Assembly (NCBI GenBank): GCA_001829785.1
Contig: MICF01000004.1
Coordinates: 1 to 64,000, forward strand
DNA length: 64,000 nucleotides
From: Sulfurimonas sp. RIFOXYD12_FULL_33_39
GTDB lineage: Bacteria > Campylobacterota > Campylobacteria > Campylobacterales > Sulfurimonadaceae
Direction: 5' to 3'
Shown: positions 52,920 to 61,364 of the stretch, one piece after another
How the letters are laid out: the number at the start of each line of letters is the position of its first letter
How positions within the stretch are numbered: the first letter of the stretch is position 1
Made by a program: the position numbers and the translations under genes
Notes under the pieces: generated by a model
What the model saw: only the letters and a program-made list of their open reading frames with translations
What the model was told of the DNA's origin: nothing
Databases searched by the model: none

Positions 52920-54017
52920 ATGTTAAAAAAATCAATTACGATATTTGCCATTAGTTTAGTTTTTGCTATAACAAATTTACAAGCAATAGGTTTTACAAAA
53001 TCCGCAACAATTAAGCCTGAATTATTTCAAGAGGGTGCTCAAAAAGAGTGGTGTCCCGTATGCGGAATGAATCTTGAAGCATTTTATAAAACTTCCCATC
53101 TTTCAAAAATTCACAATCATAAATTAAGACAATACTGCTCTATGAGATGTTTGATAGTCGATATGCAAGAGCATGATATTAATATTGACGAGATAGAAGT
53201 CGTAGATGCTTTAACCCAAAAGTTTATAAAAGCTTCAAGTGCATTTTATGTAGTAGGTTCTGACGTAAAAGGAACTATGTCAAAAGTTAGCAAACTGGCT
53301 TTTGCGCAAAAAGAGGCTGCTGATGATTTTAATATAGAACACGGCGGAGAGGTTGTTGACTTTAAAACCGCACTTAAAATTGCAAAAGAGTCTCTTAGCT
53401 CGGATGTTGCCATGGTCGATAACAAAAAAAGCAAGCAAGTCTATCCTATGGGAAAAAAGATATTTGAAAAAAAATGTACTAAAGAGATAGATATCAATGC
53501 ATATAATCAAATTAATGAGCTAAAAGCTGATATAAAAGATAAAAATCTTTGCTCGGAACTAAAAGAGAGTGAACTTCAAGCTCTTAGTTTATATCTTTGG
53601 GAAGTTAAAAAGTACGGCGATTTAAAAAATTCAAGTGACACAATAAACGTAAGTAGAGATGAAAAGTGCCCTGTATGCGGAATGTTTGTATATAAATATC
53701 CTAAATGGGCGGCACAAATATTTTATAAAGAGTCTCATCTTTCATTTGACGGCGTAAAAGATATGATGAAATACTACTTTGAGCATAAAGAGAATATCTC
53801 TAAAATGTTAGTAAGCGACTATTACTCTCAAAAAGCAATTGATGCGAAAGAGGCATACTATGTAATAGGCAGTGATGTTTACGGTCCGATGGGAGATGAG
53901 TTGATACCTTTTAAAAGTGAAAATGAGGCAAAAACTTTTAGTATGGATCATAAAGGTTTGAAGGTATTAAGGTTTAAAGATATAAAAGCCAAAGAAGTGC
54001 ATAAACTAGATGAATAA
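52920..54017 (+). CDS. Periplasmic protein with two NosL domains
   Basis: A 365-residue exported protein (signal peptide about 1-22) with two NosL-type copper-binding domains. The first (about 40-150) has CPVCGM with C45, C48 and M50, then YCSMRC. The second (about 245-355) begins with CPVCGMFVYKYPKWAAQIF, and both end in the GSDV-G-M pattern. Between them, about 180-235 resembles a cytochrome c helix (MGKKIFEKKCTKEIDINAY) but has no CXXCH. NosL delivers Cu(I) to nitrous oxide reductase. A double version could chaperone two ions or bridge to the ABC system encoded after it. Its end overlaps the next gene by 8 bases. Confidence 0.85.
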   Translation: MLKKSITIFAISLVFAITNLQAIGFTKSATIKPELFQEGAQKEWCPVCGMNLEAFYKTSHLSKIHNHKLRQYCSMRCLIVDMQEHDINIDEIEVVDALTQKFIKASSAFYVVGSDVKGTMSKVSKLAFAQKEAADDFNIEHGGEVVDFKTALKIAKESLSSDVAMVDNKKSKQVYPMGKKIFEKKCTKEIDINAYNQINELKADIKDKNLCSELKESELQALSLYLWEVKKYGDLKNSSDTINVSRDEKCPVCGMFVYKYPKWAAQIFYKESHLSFDGVKDMMKYYFEHKENISKMLVSDYYSQKAIDAKEAYYVIGSDVYGPMGDELIPFKSENEAKTFSMDHKGLKVLRFKDIKAKEVHKLDE

Positions 54018-54318
54018 AAAAAGTAAGTCCCTTTTTTACGCTTTTTTAACTATTTTTGGAGTTTTTATCCTCGAGAGCATTTATCTCAACTCAAAGAGTA
54101 TGGATAATAACATGTTAAATTTAAAAAACGATTTTACAAAAGTTGTAGGACTTCCTGATTTGGCAATATCCACCGAAGCCTCTTTTATTCGCCACAGAAC
54201 TATGAGCAACCTTTTTAGCATATATAAAGACGACCCTAGCTTAAGAGAGTATTTTCCATCCACATATACATATACACACTCACACATTATAAATCAAAAG
54301 AGTCTAAATGCGCAGTAA
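54010..54318 (+). CDS. Small membrane-anchored protein, unknown function
   Basis: A 102-residue protein with one N-terminal helix (about 8-28) that is either a signal anchor or an uncleaved signal, then a polar periplasmic domain ending in a histidine-rich stretch (YTYTHSHIINQ). I recognise no family. It overlaps the double NosL gene by 8 bases and the permease gene by 11, so it is clearly part of the operon. The histidines could bind copper, which is only suggested by context. Confidence 0.75.
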   Translation: MNKKSKSLFYAFLTIFGVFILESIYLNSKSMDNNMLNLKNDFTKVVGLPDLAISTEASFIRHRTMSNLFSIYKDDPSLREYFPSTYTYTHSHIINQKSLNAQ

Positions 54319-55486
54319 AATAAATATCTATCTTATAGAGTATGCGATAAATTCTCTGCTAAGGCAGAAATATAAAAGTTTTTTTATTACTGTAGTCTTA
54401 ACCGCTCTTATCTTTTTGCTAAGTTCACTGTTTTTCATAACAAACTCAATAAAATATGAGCTTCAAAGTACCGTTAATTCTCTTCCTGAAATTGTAGTTC
54501 AAAAGGTTAAAGCGGGGCGTCATTACGATATAGACGTAAATGCAATAGACGATATCTTGACAATTACCGGAGTAAGTAGCGCAGTTGCTAGAGTCTGGGG
54601 ATACTACTATTTTGAAAATGCAGGCGTAAACTTTAGTATTGTAGGAATTGACGAGTATGAACAGCAGTATAAAAACTCTCTTATACATGTAGCAAAGAAG
54701 TTAGATTTTAACAGCGGCTCATCGATGTTTATAGGAACAGGTGTTAAAAAGGTAATGAATAAAAACTATTATCAAGAGTATTTTAATTTTATAAAACCCG
54801 ACGGAACACTTAAAAAAGTGGATATAAGCGGGGTTTTCAACGGCGATACTGAGTTAGAATCAAACGATGTGATAGTTATGAGCAAAGAAAACGTAAGAGA
54901 GATTTTTGATATAGAAGAAGAGAAAGCTACGGACATAGTAGTAAAAGTTGCAAACGAAAACGAGATTGCTACTATCGCTTCAAAAATAAAACTTATGTAT
55001 CCGGATACCAGAGTAATAACAAAAGATGATTTAAAAATCAGTTATCAGAATATTTTTGACTATAAAAGCGGGATTTTTTTAGCACTGTTCGTCGTTTCGC
55101 TTTTTACTTTTTTTATAATAATTTATGACAAAGCAAGCGGACTTAGCAGTGAAGAGAAAAAGGAGATAGGGATACTAAAAGCCATAGGCTGGAGAGTCGA
55201 TGATGTTTTAAAAGAGAAGTTTTACGAAGGTTTTATTATCTCATTTTTTTCCTACATGTCGGGTATAGTTTTGGCACTTGCATTTGTATATATCTTTAAT
55301 GCACCGTTATTGCAAAATATATTTACAGGCTATTCACAGCTAAAAACCTCATTCGAACTCCCTTTTGTTTTTGATATACAGACATTGGCGCTTATATTTT
55401 TTCTAAGCGTACCCATCTATATTGCAGCGACGATAATACCGTCTTGGAGAAGTGCTACTTTAGAAGCAGACGAGGTTATAAGATAA
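54308..55486 (+). CDS. FtsX/MacB-type ABC transporter permease
   Basis: A 392-residue permease with one helix near 19-41, a large periplasmic domain (about 45-255) and three C-terminal helices (about 258-280, 310-335 and 355-378). The cytoplasmic motif EEKKEIGILKAIGWRVDDVL is typical of the MacB/LolC/FtsX class. Such proteins transmit ATP-driven force to the periplasm rather than forming a classic channel. It overlaps the ATPase gene by one base and is flanked by NosL genes, suggesting work on periplasmic copper or apoprotein handling. No MacA-type adaptor is encoded beside it. Confidence 0.9.
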   Translation: MRSKINIYLIEYAINSLLRQKYKSFFITVVLTALIFLLSSLFFITNSIKYELQSTVNSLPEIVVQKVKAGRHYDIDVNAIDDILTITGVSSAVARVWGYYYFENAGVNFSIVGIDEYEQQYKNSLIHVAKKLDFNSGSSMFIGTGVKKVMNKNYYQEYFNFIKPDGTLKKVDISGVFNGDTELESNDVIVMSKENVREIFDIEEEKATDIVVKVANENEIATIASKIKLMYPDTRVITKDDLKISYQNIFDYKSGIFLALFVVSLFTFFIIIYDKASGLSSEEKKEIGILKAIGWRVDDVLKEKFYEGFIISFFSYMSGIVLALAFVYIFNAPLLQNIFTGYSQLKTSFELPFVFDIQTLALIFFLSVPIYIAATIIPSWRSATLEADEVIR

Positions 55487-56154
55487 TGATTAAGCTAATT
55501 GATATAGTAAAAAAGTATGAAGTAAATAAAAACAACATAGTAACGGCATTAAAAGATATAAACATAGAGATAAAAGAGGGAGAGCTTGTAGTTTTAAAAG
55601 GGGCAAGCGGAAGCGGAAAAAGCACAATACTATCTCTTATCGCCGCTCTTAGCAAACCGACAAGCGGAGAGGTAATTGTGGGCGATAACAGAGTATCAAA
55701 ATTTCCCGATAACTTTGCATCCGATTTTAGACGAGATAATATAGGTTTTGTTTTTCAAAAGTACAATCTTATACCTACGCTTAGCGTAAAAGAGAATATC
55801 ATCCTGCCTCTTCTTCCAATGAATCTACATGTAAAAGAGATAGAAACTAAACTAGAGAGAGTTTTGAAGATGTTTCATATAGAGCATAAAGCAAATCAGC
55901 TTGTAAAAAACCTCTCAGGAGGCGAACAGCAAAGGGTTGCCATTGCAAGGGCAAATATTAATACTCCAAAAATTATTTTAGCGGATGAGCCTACGGCAAA
56001 TTTGGATGAGAAACTTTCACTTCATTTTATCGACATGTTAAAAGAGCTAAAAGCTGAGGGAAAAACAATAGTTGTAGCTACTCACGACCCTCTTTTTTTC
56101 GGTCTTGATATTGTAGATAAAGAGATAGAGATACATCAGGGAGTTCTCTCTTAA
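55486..56154 (+). CDS. ABC transporter ATP-binding protein (MacB/LolD class)
   Basis: A 222-residue ATPase. I start it at the ATG at 55486 (MIKLIDIVKKYE), where the permease stop overlaps it as TAATG. The open frame extends back to 55444 but that would add residues unlike the family. Motifs are Walker A GASGSGKST, the Q-loop in VFQKYNLIPTLSV, the signature LSGGEQQRVAIARA, Walker B ILADEPTANLDE and the switch histidine ATHDP. It powers the permease encoded just upstream. The next gene begins at 56155, directly after its stop. Confidence 0.93.
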   Translation: MIKLIDIVKKYEVNKNNIVTALKDINIEIKEGELVVLKGASGSGKSTILSLIAALSKPTSGEVIVGDNRVSKFPDNFASDFRRDNIGFVFQKYNLIPTLSVKENIILPLLPMNLHVKEIETKLERVLKMFHIEHKANQLVKNLSGGEQQRVAIARANINTPKIILADEPTANLDEKLSLHFIDMLKELKAEGKTIVVATHDPLFFGLDIVDKEIEIHQGVLS

Positions 56155-57102
56155 ATGCTGCTTACTCCCGAAGTACTTACCATACTGATTTTAAATCTTA
56201 TATTTACACTTTTTGCACTAATTGCATTTGTACTTGCAATTAAAATATATATTAATTGGAATATTAATTCGACAAGCCAAATTCAATACTCTTTGGAGAA
56301 ACAGAGTTTTTTAGCATCTACCATTATAAAGTATATATTTGCCATAAAAGTTCCTCTGTTTCTATTTTTTATTTTTGCTCTCGATAAGATATCAAACGTC
56401 TTAACCGGTGCTATGTGCGCAGCAGGAGTAGTTGATGCTACAAAATACGGTACATATCTCATAATCTTAAAAATAGTAAATATTTATCTGTTTGCTTACT
56501 GGCTAAAGCTTCATGCAGAGGATATTAAAGATAAAAACCAGCCCTACACTAAACTGAAATTCGGATTCTTTATAGTTTTGTTTTTTCTTTTTATATCTGA
56601 GGTTGTTTTAGAAACTGTTATGTTTAATTCTATAGAGATAGATAAGATGGTTAGTTGTTGCGGAAGTATATACTCAAGCTCTGCAAACTCTACTATTTCA
56701 GGACTTTTTTCTTTAGATACGACTACTATTTTAACTCTTTTTTATACAAATTATCTGCTTATAGCTATATTTTACTTTTTAAAAAAGAGATATGTTTTTG
56801 CAGTTTTAAATATACTTTTTATTATCATAGCACTGATTTCTCTGATAACATTTTTTGGTACCTATATATACGAGCTTCCCTCACACCACTGCCCGTTTTG
56901 CTTTTTGCAATATGACTACTATTATGTAGGTTACATTATATATTTGTTGCTTTTTGCAGGGACATTTTACGGACTGGTAGTAGGTTTAGTAAAAGAGACA
57001 AAGAAAAACTATACTTTATCACTTCTATTTAATTCTCTTTATGTTATATTATTAACATCATTCGTCCTAGCATACTATATAAAAAATGGTGTGTGGCTTT
57101 AA
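56155..57102 (+). CDS. Membrane protein with CC and CPFC motifs, unknown function
   Basis: A 315-residue protein with about eight membrane helices. Two cysteine motifs face the same region between helices: VSCCGSIYSSS near residue 165 and HHCPFCFLQ near 245, plus an AMCAAG cysteine near 85. These suggest a redox disulfide or metal site in the membrane or at its outer face. I recognise no family. It starts immediately after the ATPase stop and precedes a NosL lipoprotein gene by 16 bases. A role in copper or thiol delivery to periplasmic enzymes is inferred from position only. Confidence 0.78.
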   Translation: MLLTPEVLTILILNLIFTLFALIAFVLAIKIYINWNINSTSQIQYSLEKQSFLASTIIKYIFAIKVPLFLFFIFALDKISNVLTGAMCAAGVVDATKYGTYLIILKIVNIYLFAYWLKLHAEDIKDKNQPYTKLKFGFFIVLFFLFISEVVLETVMFNSIEIDKMVSCCGSIYSSSANSTISGLFSLDTTTILTLFYTNYLLIAIFYFLKKRYVFAVLNILFIIIALISLITFFGTYIYELPSHHCPFCFLQYDYYYVGYIIYLLLFAGTFYGLVVGLVKETKKNYTLSLLFNSLYVILLTSFVLAYYIKNGVWL

Positions 57103-57118
57103 ATATTGGAGTTAATAT

Positions 57119-57553
57119 ATGGTAAGAGTTAGATTTTTATTAGTTTTTTTATTTGTGGTTTTTAGTTTTTTTGGTTGTCAAGAGCAGAGTGCTAATGAGG
57201 TTGGCAAAATAAATTGGGATAGGGATATGTGTGATAGATGTGTAATGGTCATTAGTGATAGAAAAAACACGGTTCAACTAAGAGACCTATCTACAAATAA
57301 GCTCTATAAATTTGATGATATCGGCTGTATGGCAATCTGGTTTAATGAGGAAAATATAGAATTTAAAGATAAAGCAAAAATTTGGATTACTGATGTTGAA
57401 TCAGGAGAGTGGATAGATGCAAGAGCTGCATTTTATACATCCCAAAATATAACCCCTATGGGATTTGGATTTAGTGCGCATAAAACAAAAAACTCTATCA
57501 AAAACAATAGTGAAATTTTATCCTATGATGAAGTATTGAAAAGAATAAAATGA
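57119..57553 (+). CDS. nosL: NosL-type copper-binding lipoprotein
   Basis: A 144-residue outer-membrane or periplasm-facing lipoprotein. The lipobox ends at C20 (FSFFGC). The NosL copper motif has C38 and C41 with M43 (RDMCDRCVMVI), followed by the FDDIGCMAIWF motif (C71, M72) and a SYDEVLKRI tail. It probably binds Cu(I) for nitrous oxide reductase or another copper enzyme. It is one of three NosL genes with cysteine motifs in the window. Its stop overlaps the Crp/Fnr regulator start by 4 bases. Confidence 0.9.
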   Translation: MVRVRFLLVFLFVVFSFFGCQEQSANEVGKINWDRDMCDRCVMVISDRKNTVQLRDLSTNKLYKFDDIGCMAIWFNEENIEFKDKAKIWITDVESGEWIDARAAFYTSQNITPMGFGFSAHKTKNSIKNNSEILSYDEVLKRIK

Positions 57554-58179
57554 GAATACATCTAAAAAATACGGTTCTTTTTCAAAATATAGACGAAGAG
57601 ACGATAAGAAAGATAGAGACCTTTACTACAGAGCAGAGAGTCTCAAAAGATAATATTGTTTTTTATGAGGGCGATGAACCAAGATTTTTATACCTTCTTG
57701 TTAAGGGCGTGATTAAGCTATATAAGACCTCTTCAAACCATAAAGAGGTTGTTTTGAAATATTTTCATGATAATGAGTTAATAGGCGAAGTTGCAAACTT
57801 TGAAGGGATACCCTACCCTGCAACGGCAAAGGCATATAGCGATGTCGAAGTTTTAAAAATAGATTTTGATAAACTAAAAGACATCATCTTCTCCAACCCG
57901 AATATGGCATTCAATATTCAAACATCTTTAATTAAAAAGATTAAAAATCTTGAAAATATAATTTCAACCAATTTGGTTCTTGACTCCAAAGAGAGAGTTG
58001 CAAAATATATATATAATCATGCCGATGATTTTTTTGAGACAAAAAATATAGAGATAGCCGAAGTACTAGGCGTATCTCCGGAAACGTTGTCAAGAATTTT
58101 AAAATTTTTCAAAGATCATGATATCATAAATGTTAAAAGCAAATATATAGACAGAGATGCATTAGTAGAATTTTTTTAA
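57550..58179 (+). CDS. Crp/Fnr-family transcriptional regulator without Fe-S cysteines
   Basis: A 209-residue regulator. A cyclic-nucleotide-binding fold (about 1-120, with VFYEGDEPRFLYLLVKGVIKLY) and a dimer helix lead to a winged helix (about 150-205) whose recognition helix is VSPETLSRILKFF. The E-x-x-S-R pattern is the one that reads TTGAT half-sites in FNR-like proteins. The protein contains no cysteine, so it cannot hold an FNR iron-sulfur cluster. It may sense NO through haem like DNR/NssR-type regulators. The likely target lies just downstream of its stop at 58194-58207. Confidence 0.88.
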   Translation: MRIHLKNTVLFQNIDEETIRKIETFTTEQRVSKDNIVFYEGDEPRFLYLLVKGVIKLYKTSSNHKEVVLKYFHDNELIGEVANFEGIPYPATAKAYSDVEVLKIDFDKLKDIIFSNPNMAFNIQTSLIKKIKNLENIISTNLVLDSKERVAKYIYNHADDFFETKNIEIAEVLGVSPETLSRILKFFKDHDIINVKSKYIDRDALVEFF

Positions 58180-58193
58180 TAAAAAATGTATAA

Positions 58194-58207
58194 CTGATTT
58201 ATATCAA
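58194..58207 (+). promoter_or_regulatory. FNR-type site in the class II position before the pentahaem cytochrome gene
   Basis: CTGAT-TTAT-ATCAA matches the TTGAT-N4-ATCAA consensus with one mismatch. A TAGAAT -10-like hexamer lies at 58230-58235. That predicts a transcript start at about 58242, which puts the site centre exactly at -41.5, the usual class II activator position. Confidence 0.65.
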
Positions 58208-58264
58208 TACAATTACATTCGCTCTTAGTTAGAATACATAAATTTTAATTATGGAGATTACGAT

Positions 58265-59389
58265 ATGCGTTACATACTTTTATCGATTTTTACAATTATG
58301 TTTGCCGGTTTTTTAACTGCAAACGAGAGCAAGGTTTGTCAGAAATGCCATCCGATTATTTTTTCAGAATATTATGAATCTTCCCACCGCAACGCTTCAG
58401 CCTATAATAATCCTATTCATCAAGCTATGTGGGATGCTCATCCAAAAGATGAAAAAGGTTATACATGTGCAAAATGTCACTCTCCTAGCGATGCAGAAGC
58501 ACTTAAAAATGGAAAACTATCTAAAAATGAAACTCAACTAGAAGAGCCTATATCATGTGTATATTGTCATACTATAAAAGATATAGAAGATGGCGATAGT
58601 TCAAATACAAATATTTCCACAGGAAAACAAAAAGAATTTTATACGGCAGAAGAGGGAAAAAAAGGAAAAGCAGAGTATAAAACACAAACATCTTGGTTTG
58701 GACTTGTAAAAGAGTCAAAAAGCTCTCCTTATCATAAAATTGATTATGACAATAAAAACTACTATAGCGGAAACGTATGTATGGGTTGTCACTCGCACAC
58801 AAACAATGAACACAGTTTTGATATCAGTATGTTAGATGCGGTAATAGACGAGAAAGATGAAAACAGCTGTGTGACATGTCATATGCCGCAGGTTTTAGGA
58901 ACAAAAGTTACTATTAACGAGAGCAAGACTCATGCTTATCATGGAATTGCAGGAATATACCATAAAAGCAAAAATATGGGAGAATATATAGATTTTAAAG
59001 TTTCAAAATCCAGTAGTGAATTTAGTGTAAGCGTTATTAACAAATCAAATCATGCACTTTTTGGTCAGGCATTTAGACAAGGGATTTTAAAAGCAGAAAT
59101 TAAAAGAGATGCAAAGACAATAGAGTTAAAGCCGTTTATATTTGAGAGAATTTTAGCAAAAGACGGCAAAGAGGTTATGCCGTGGGATGCTAAAGAGACA
59201 CTAAAAGACAGCTTAATATATGCCAAAAGAGAGATTATTTTTGCATACACGCTTAAAAAAGGCGATAGACTAACGCTTACACTTGGAGTTCAAAGAATTT
59301 CAGATGAAGGCATAAAAAAACTTAAACTTGAAGACAATAAAGAGCTAAGTAAGTTTAGAGTTTTAAAGAGTGAGCAATTTAGTTTTTAA
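58265..59389 (+). CDS. Periplasmic pentahaem cytochrome c (c554-like)
   Basis: A 374-residue exported cytochrome with a signal peptide (about 1-20) and five haem-attachment motifs: CQKCH, CAKCH, CVYCH, CMGCH and CVTCH. Extra histidines (SSHRNAS, AHPKD) may be distal ligands. The pattern recalls cytochrome c554 and related multihaem proteins of nitrogen metabolism. The C-terminal 150 residues are haem-free and beta-rich. Its start follows a GGAG ribosome site and the FNR-type site above. Sitting after the Crp/Fnr gene and before copper genes, it is probably an anaerobic-respiration electron carrier or an N-oxide enzyme subunit. The exact reaction is unknown. Confidence 0.87.
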   Translation: MRYILLSIFTIMFAGFLTANESKVCQKCHPIIFSEYYESSHRNASAYNNPIHQAMWDAHPKDEKGYTCAKCHSPSDAEALKNGKLSKNETQLEEPISCVYCHTIKDIEDGDSSNTNISTGKQKEFYTAEEGKKGKAEYKTQTSWFGLVKESKSSPYHKIDYDNKNYYSGNVCMGCHSHTNNEHSFDISMLDAVIDEKDENSCVTCHMPQVLGTKVTINESKTHAYHGIAGIYHKSKNMGEYIDFKVSKSSSEFSVSVINKSNHALFGQAFRQGILKAEIKRDAKTIELKPFIFERILAKDGKEVMPWDAKETLKDSLIYAKREIIFAYTLKKGDRLTLTLGVQRISDEGIKKLKLEDNKELSKFRVLKSEQFSF

Positions 59390-59532
59390 TATACAACACC
59401 TTCGACACACTTTTATTTTTTGACTTTTCTTGGATTTTCATCCGAGGAAAGTTATTTAGTAAATCTATCCTCTTGTTTCTTATCTTTTTCCAACATTCTT
59501 TGCACTATTTGTATATTCATATTGTCGGATTT

Positions 59533-59541
59533 TGTTATAAT
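59533..59541 (+). promoter_or_regulatory. Extended -10 promoter for copAB
   Basis: TGTTATAAT is a perfect extended -10 box, 34 bases before the copA ATG at 59576. The 140 bases before it, after the cytochrome stop, are T-rich and hold no clear gene or hairpin. Confidence 0.55.
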
Positions 59542-59575
59542 GTTCTCTTATAAAACGGCACAAGAGGAGAAAAAG

Positions 59576-61354
59576 ATGACTCAAAAAGCCTTAAATATGT
59601 CAAGAAGAATCTTTGTAAAAGGTGTTTTCACAAGCGGTATAATCGCATCTTCACCAATAAATATAAGTGCAAGTACAAAGATTTCAAATCGCATAGAAAC
59701 GCAAGAATTAAGCGGAACAAGATTTGATCTTACAATCGATAAAGTATTTGTAAACATAACAGGCAAACCCTCAGTTGCAACTGTCGTAAACGGTATGTTA
59801 AGCGGTCCTACGTTAAGGTGGAGAGAAGGGGATGAGATTACTATCAATGTGACAAATAATCTTGATGAGGACTCGTCTATCCACTGGCATGGGATTATAT
59901 TGCCTTTTCAAATGGACGGCGTTCCCGAAATAAGCTTTAGAGGTATAAAACCCGAAGAGACTTTCACATACAGATTTACCGTAGTACAAAGCGGAACTTT
60001 TTGGTACCATTCTCACTCAGATTTTCAAGAACAGACCGGCGTTTACGGAGCTATAGTAATAGAACCGAAGATAAAGGACCCTTATGAGTATGATAGAGAT
60101 TATGTCATTACCCTCTCAGATTGGTCGGATGAAAAGCCTAAAAGCGTATATAGAAAACTTAAATTATCTGCAGATTATTACAATTTTAAGCAAAGAACGG
60201 TCGGTGATTTTATTGATGAAGTAAAAGAAAAAGGTTTTTTTGCCGCATTTAATGATAGAAAGATGTGGAACGAAATGGCAATGACCGACAGGGATTTATC
60301 TGATGTGACAGGTTATACATATACTTATCTTATGAACGGTCAAAATCCTGCAACACTCTATAAAGCTATTTTTAAAAATGGTGAAAAAATCAGACTCCGC
60401 TTTATAAACAGTGCCGCTATGACTTTTTTTGACGTTAGGATACCGGGGCTTAAAATGAGAGTAGTAGCAGCCGATGGGAATAATGTTCAGCCCGTAGAAG
60501 TGGATGAGTTTAGAATAGGCGTTGCGGAGACTTACGATGTTATAGTAGAGCCTGAAAAAGATACCGCTTATTCTATATTTGCTCAAAGCCTTGACAGAAG
60601 CGGTTTTGCTCTTGGAGCTTTAACATATGATAAAAATATAGTAGCACCGACTCCGAATATGGATGCTCTTCCTATCCTTACACATGCGGATATGGGTATG
60701 AACATGAGTATAGCTAATATGAACGATAACACTCATGACATGTCAAATATGGACAAACCTCTTAAAAAAGAGAGTGTTATGAAATGTGGCGGAGGTATGA
60801 AAATGCCTATGAAAACAAATGAAGAAACAACACTCATACCCATTAGCAAACTTGAAGAAGCCAGAGGCGTACAAACTACCATGAGAGCCGTAAACCCTCA
60901 ATACAGACTTGATGATCCCGGAGTAGGATTGAGAGATAACGGCAGAAAAGTTTTAACTTATGCAGATTTAAAATCACTGACTTCCACGGCTCACGATAAG
61001 TATCCAGACAGAGAGATAATCCTGCGTTTAACCGGAAATATGGAGAGATACATGTGGTCTATTAACGGAATAGCCTACAAAGACGCTCAACCGCTTGAGT
61101 TCAAATACGGTGAGAGGCTTAGAATCACTTATATAAACGATACTATGATGAATCATCCTATGCATCTTCACGGAATGTGGAGTGATTTAGAGACGGGAGA
61201 TGACGATTATCTTCCTAAAAAACATACCGTTATAGCACAACCCGGTTCTAAGATCAGTTTTAGAGTCAACGTCGATGCTAAAGGCTCTTGGGCATATCAT
61301 TGTCATCTGCTTTATCATATGTCGGGTATGTTTAGAAAAGTAATAGTTACCTAA
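59576..61354 (+). CDS. copA: CopA-family multicopper oxidase
   Basis: I start this at the ATG at 59576 (592 residues), because it follows an AGGAG ribosome site and a TATAAT promoter and begins a twin-arginine signal (MSRRIFVKG). The open frame from 59420 would put that signal inside the protein. All four copper-binding motifs are present: HWHGIILPFQMDGVP, WYHSHSDFQ, HPMHLHGMW and HCHLLYHMSGM. A methionine-rich insert (about 375-425, with MGMNMSIANMNDNTH and GGGMKMPMK) is typical of periplasmic copper tolerance. It oxidises Cu(I) in the periplasm. copB follows 10 bases later. Confidence 0.93.
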   Translation: MTQKALNMSRRIFVKGVFTSGIIASSPINISASTKISNRIETQELSGTRFDLTIDKVFVNITGKPSVATVVNGMLSGPTLRWREGDEITINVTNNLDEDSSIHWHGIILPFQMDGVPEISFRGIKPEETFTYRFTVVQSGTFWYHSHSDFQEQTGVYGAIVIEPKIKDPYEYDRDYVITLSDWSDEKPKSVYRKLKLSADYYNFKQRTVGDFIDEVKEKGFFAAFNDRKMWNEMAMTDRDLSDVTGYTYTYLMNGQNPATLYKAIFKNGEKIRLRFINSAAMTFFDVRIPGLKMRVVAADGNNVQPVEVDEFRIGVAETYDVIVEPEKDTAYSIFAQSLDRSGFALGALTYDKNIVAPTPNMDALPILTHADMGMNMSIANMNDNTHDMSNMDKPLKKESVMKCGGGMKMPMKTNEETTLIPISKLEEARGVQTTMRAVNPQYRLDDPGVGLRDNGRKVLTYADLKSLTSTAHDKYPDREIILRLTGNMERYMWSINGIAYKDAQPLEFKYGERLRITYINDTMMNHPMHLHGMWSDLETGDDDYLPKKHTVIAQPGSKISFRVNVDAKGSWAYHCHLLYHMSGMFRKVIVT

Positions 61355-61364
61355 AGGACATATC

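Noticed and set aside
53460..53620. Cytochrome c domain in the double NosL protein
   Set aside because: The helical pattern is similar but the CXXCH haem motif is absent, so no haem binding is claimed.
59420..59575. N-terminal extension of the multicopper oxidase
   Set aside because: It contains no ribosome site, reads across the promoter and precedes the twin-arginine signal, so translation from 59576 is far more likely.
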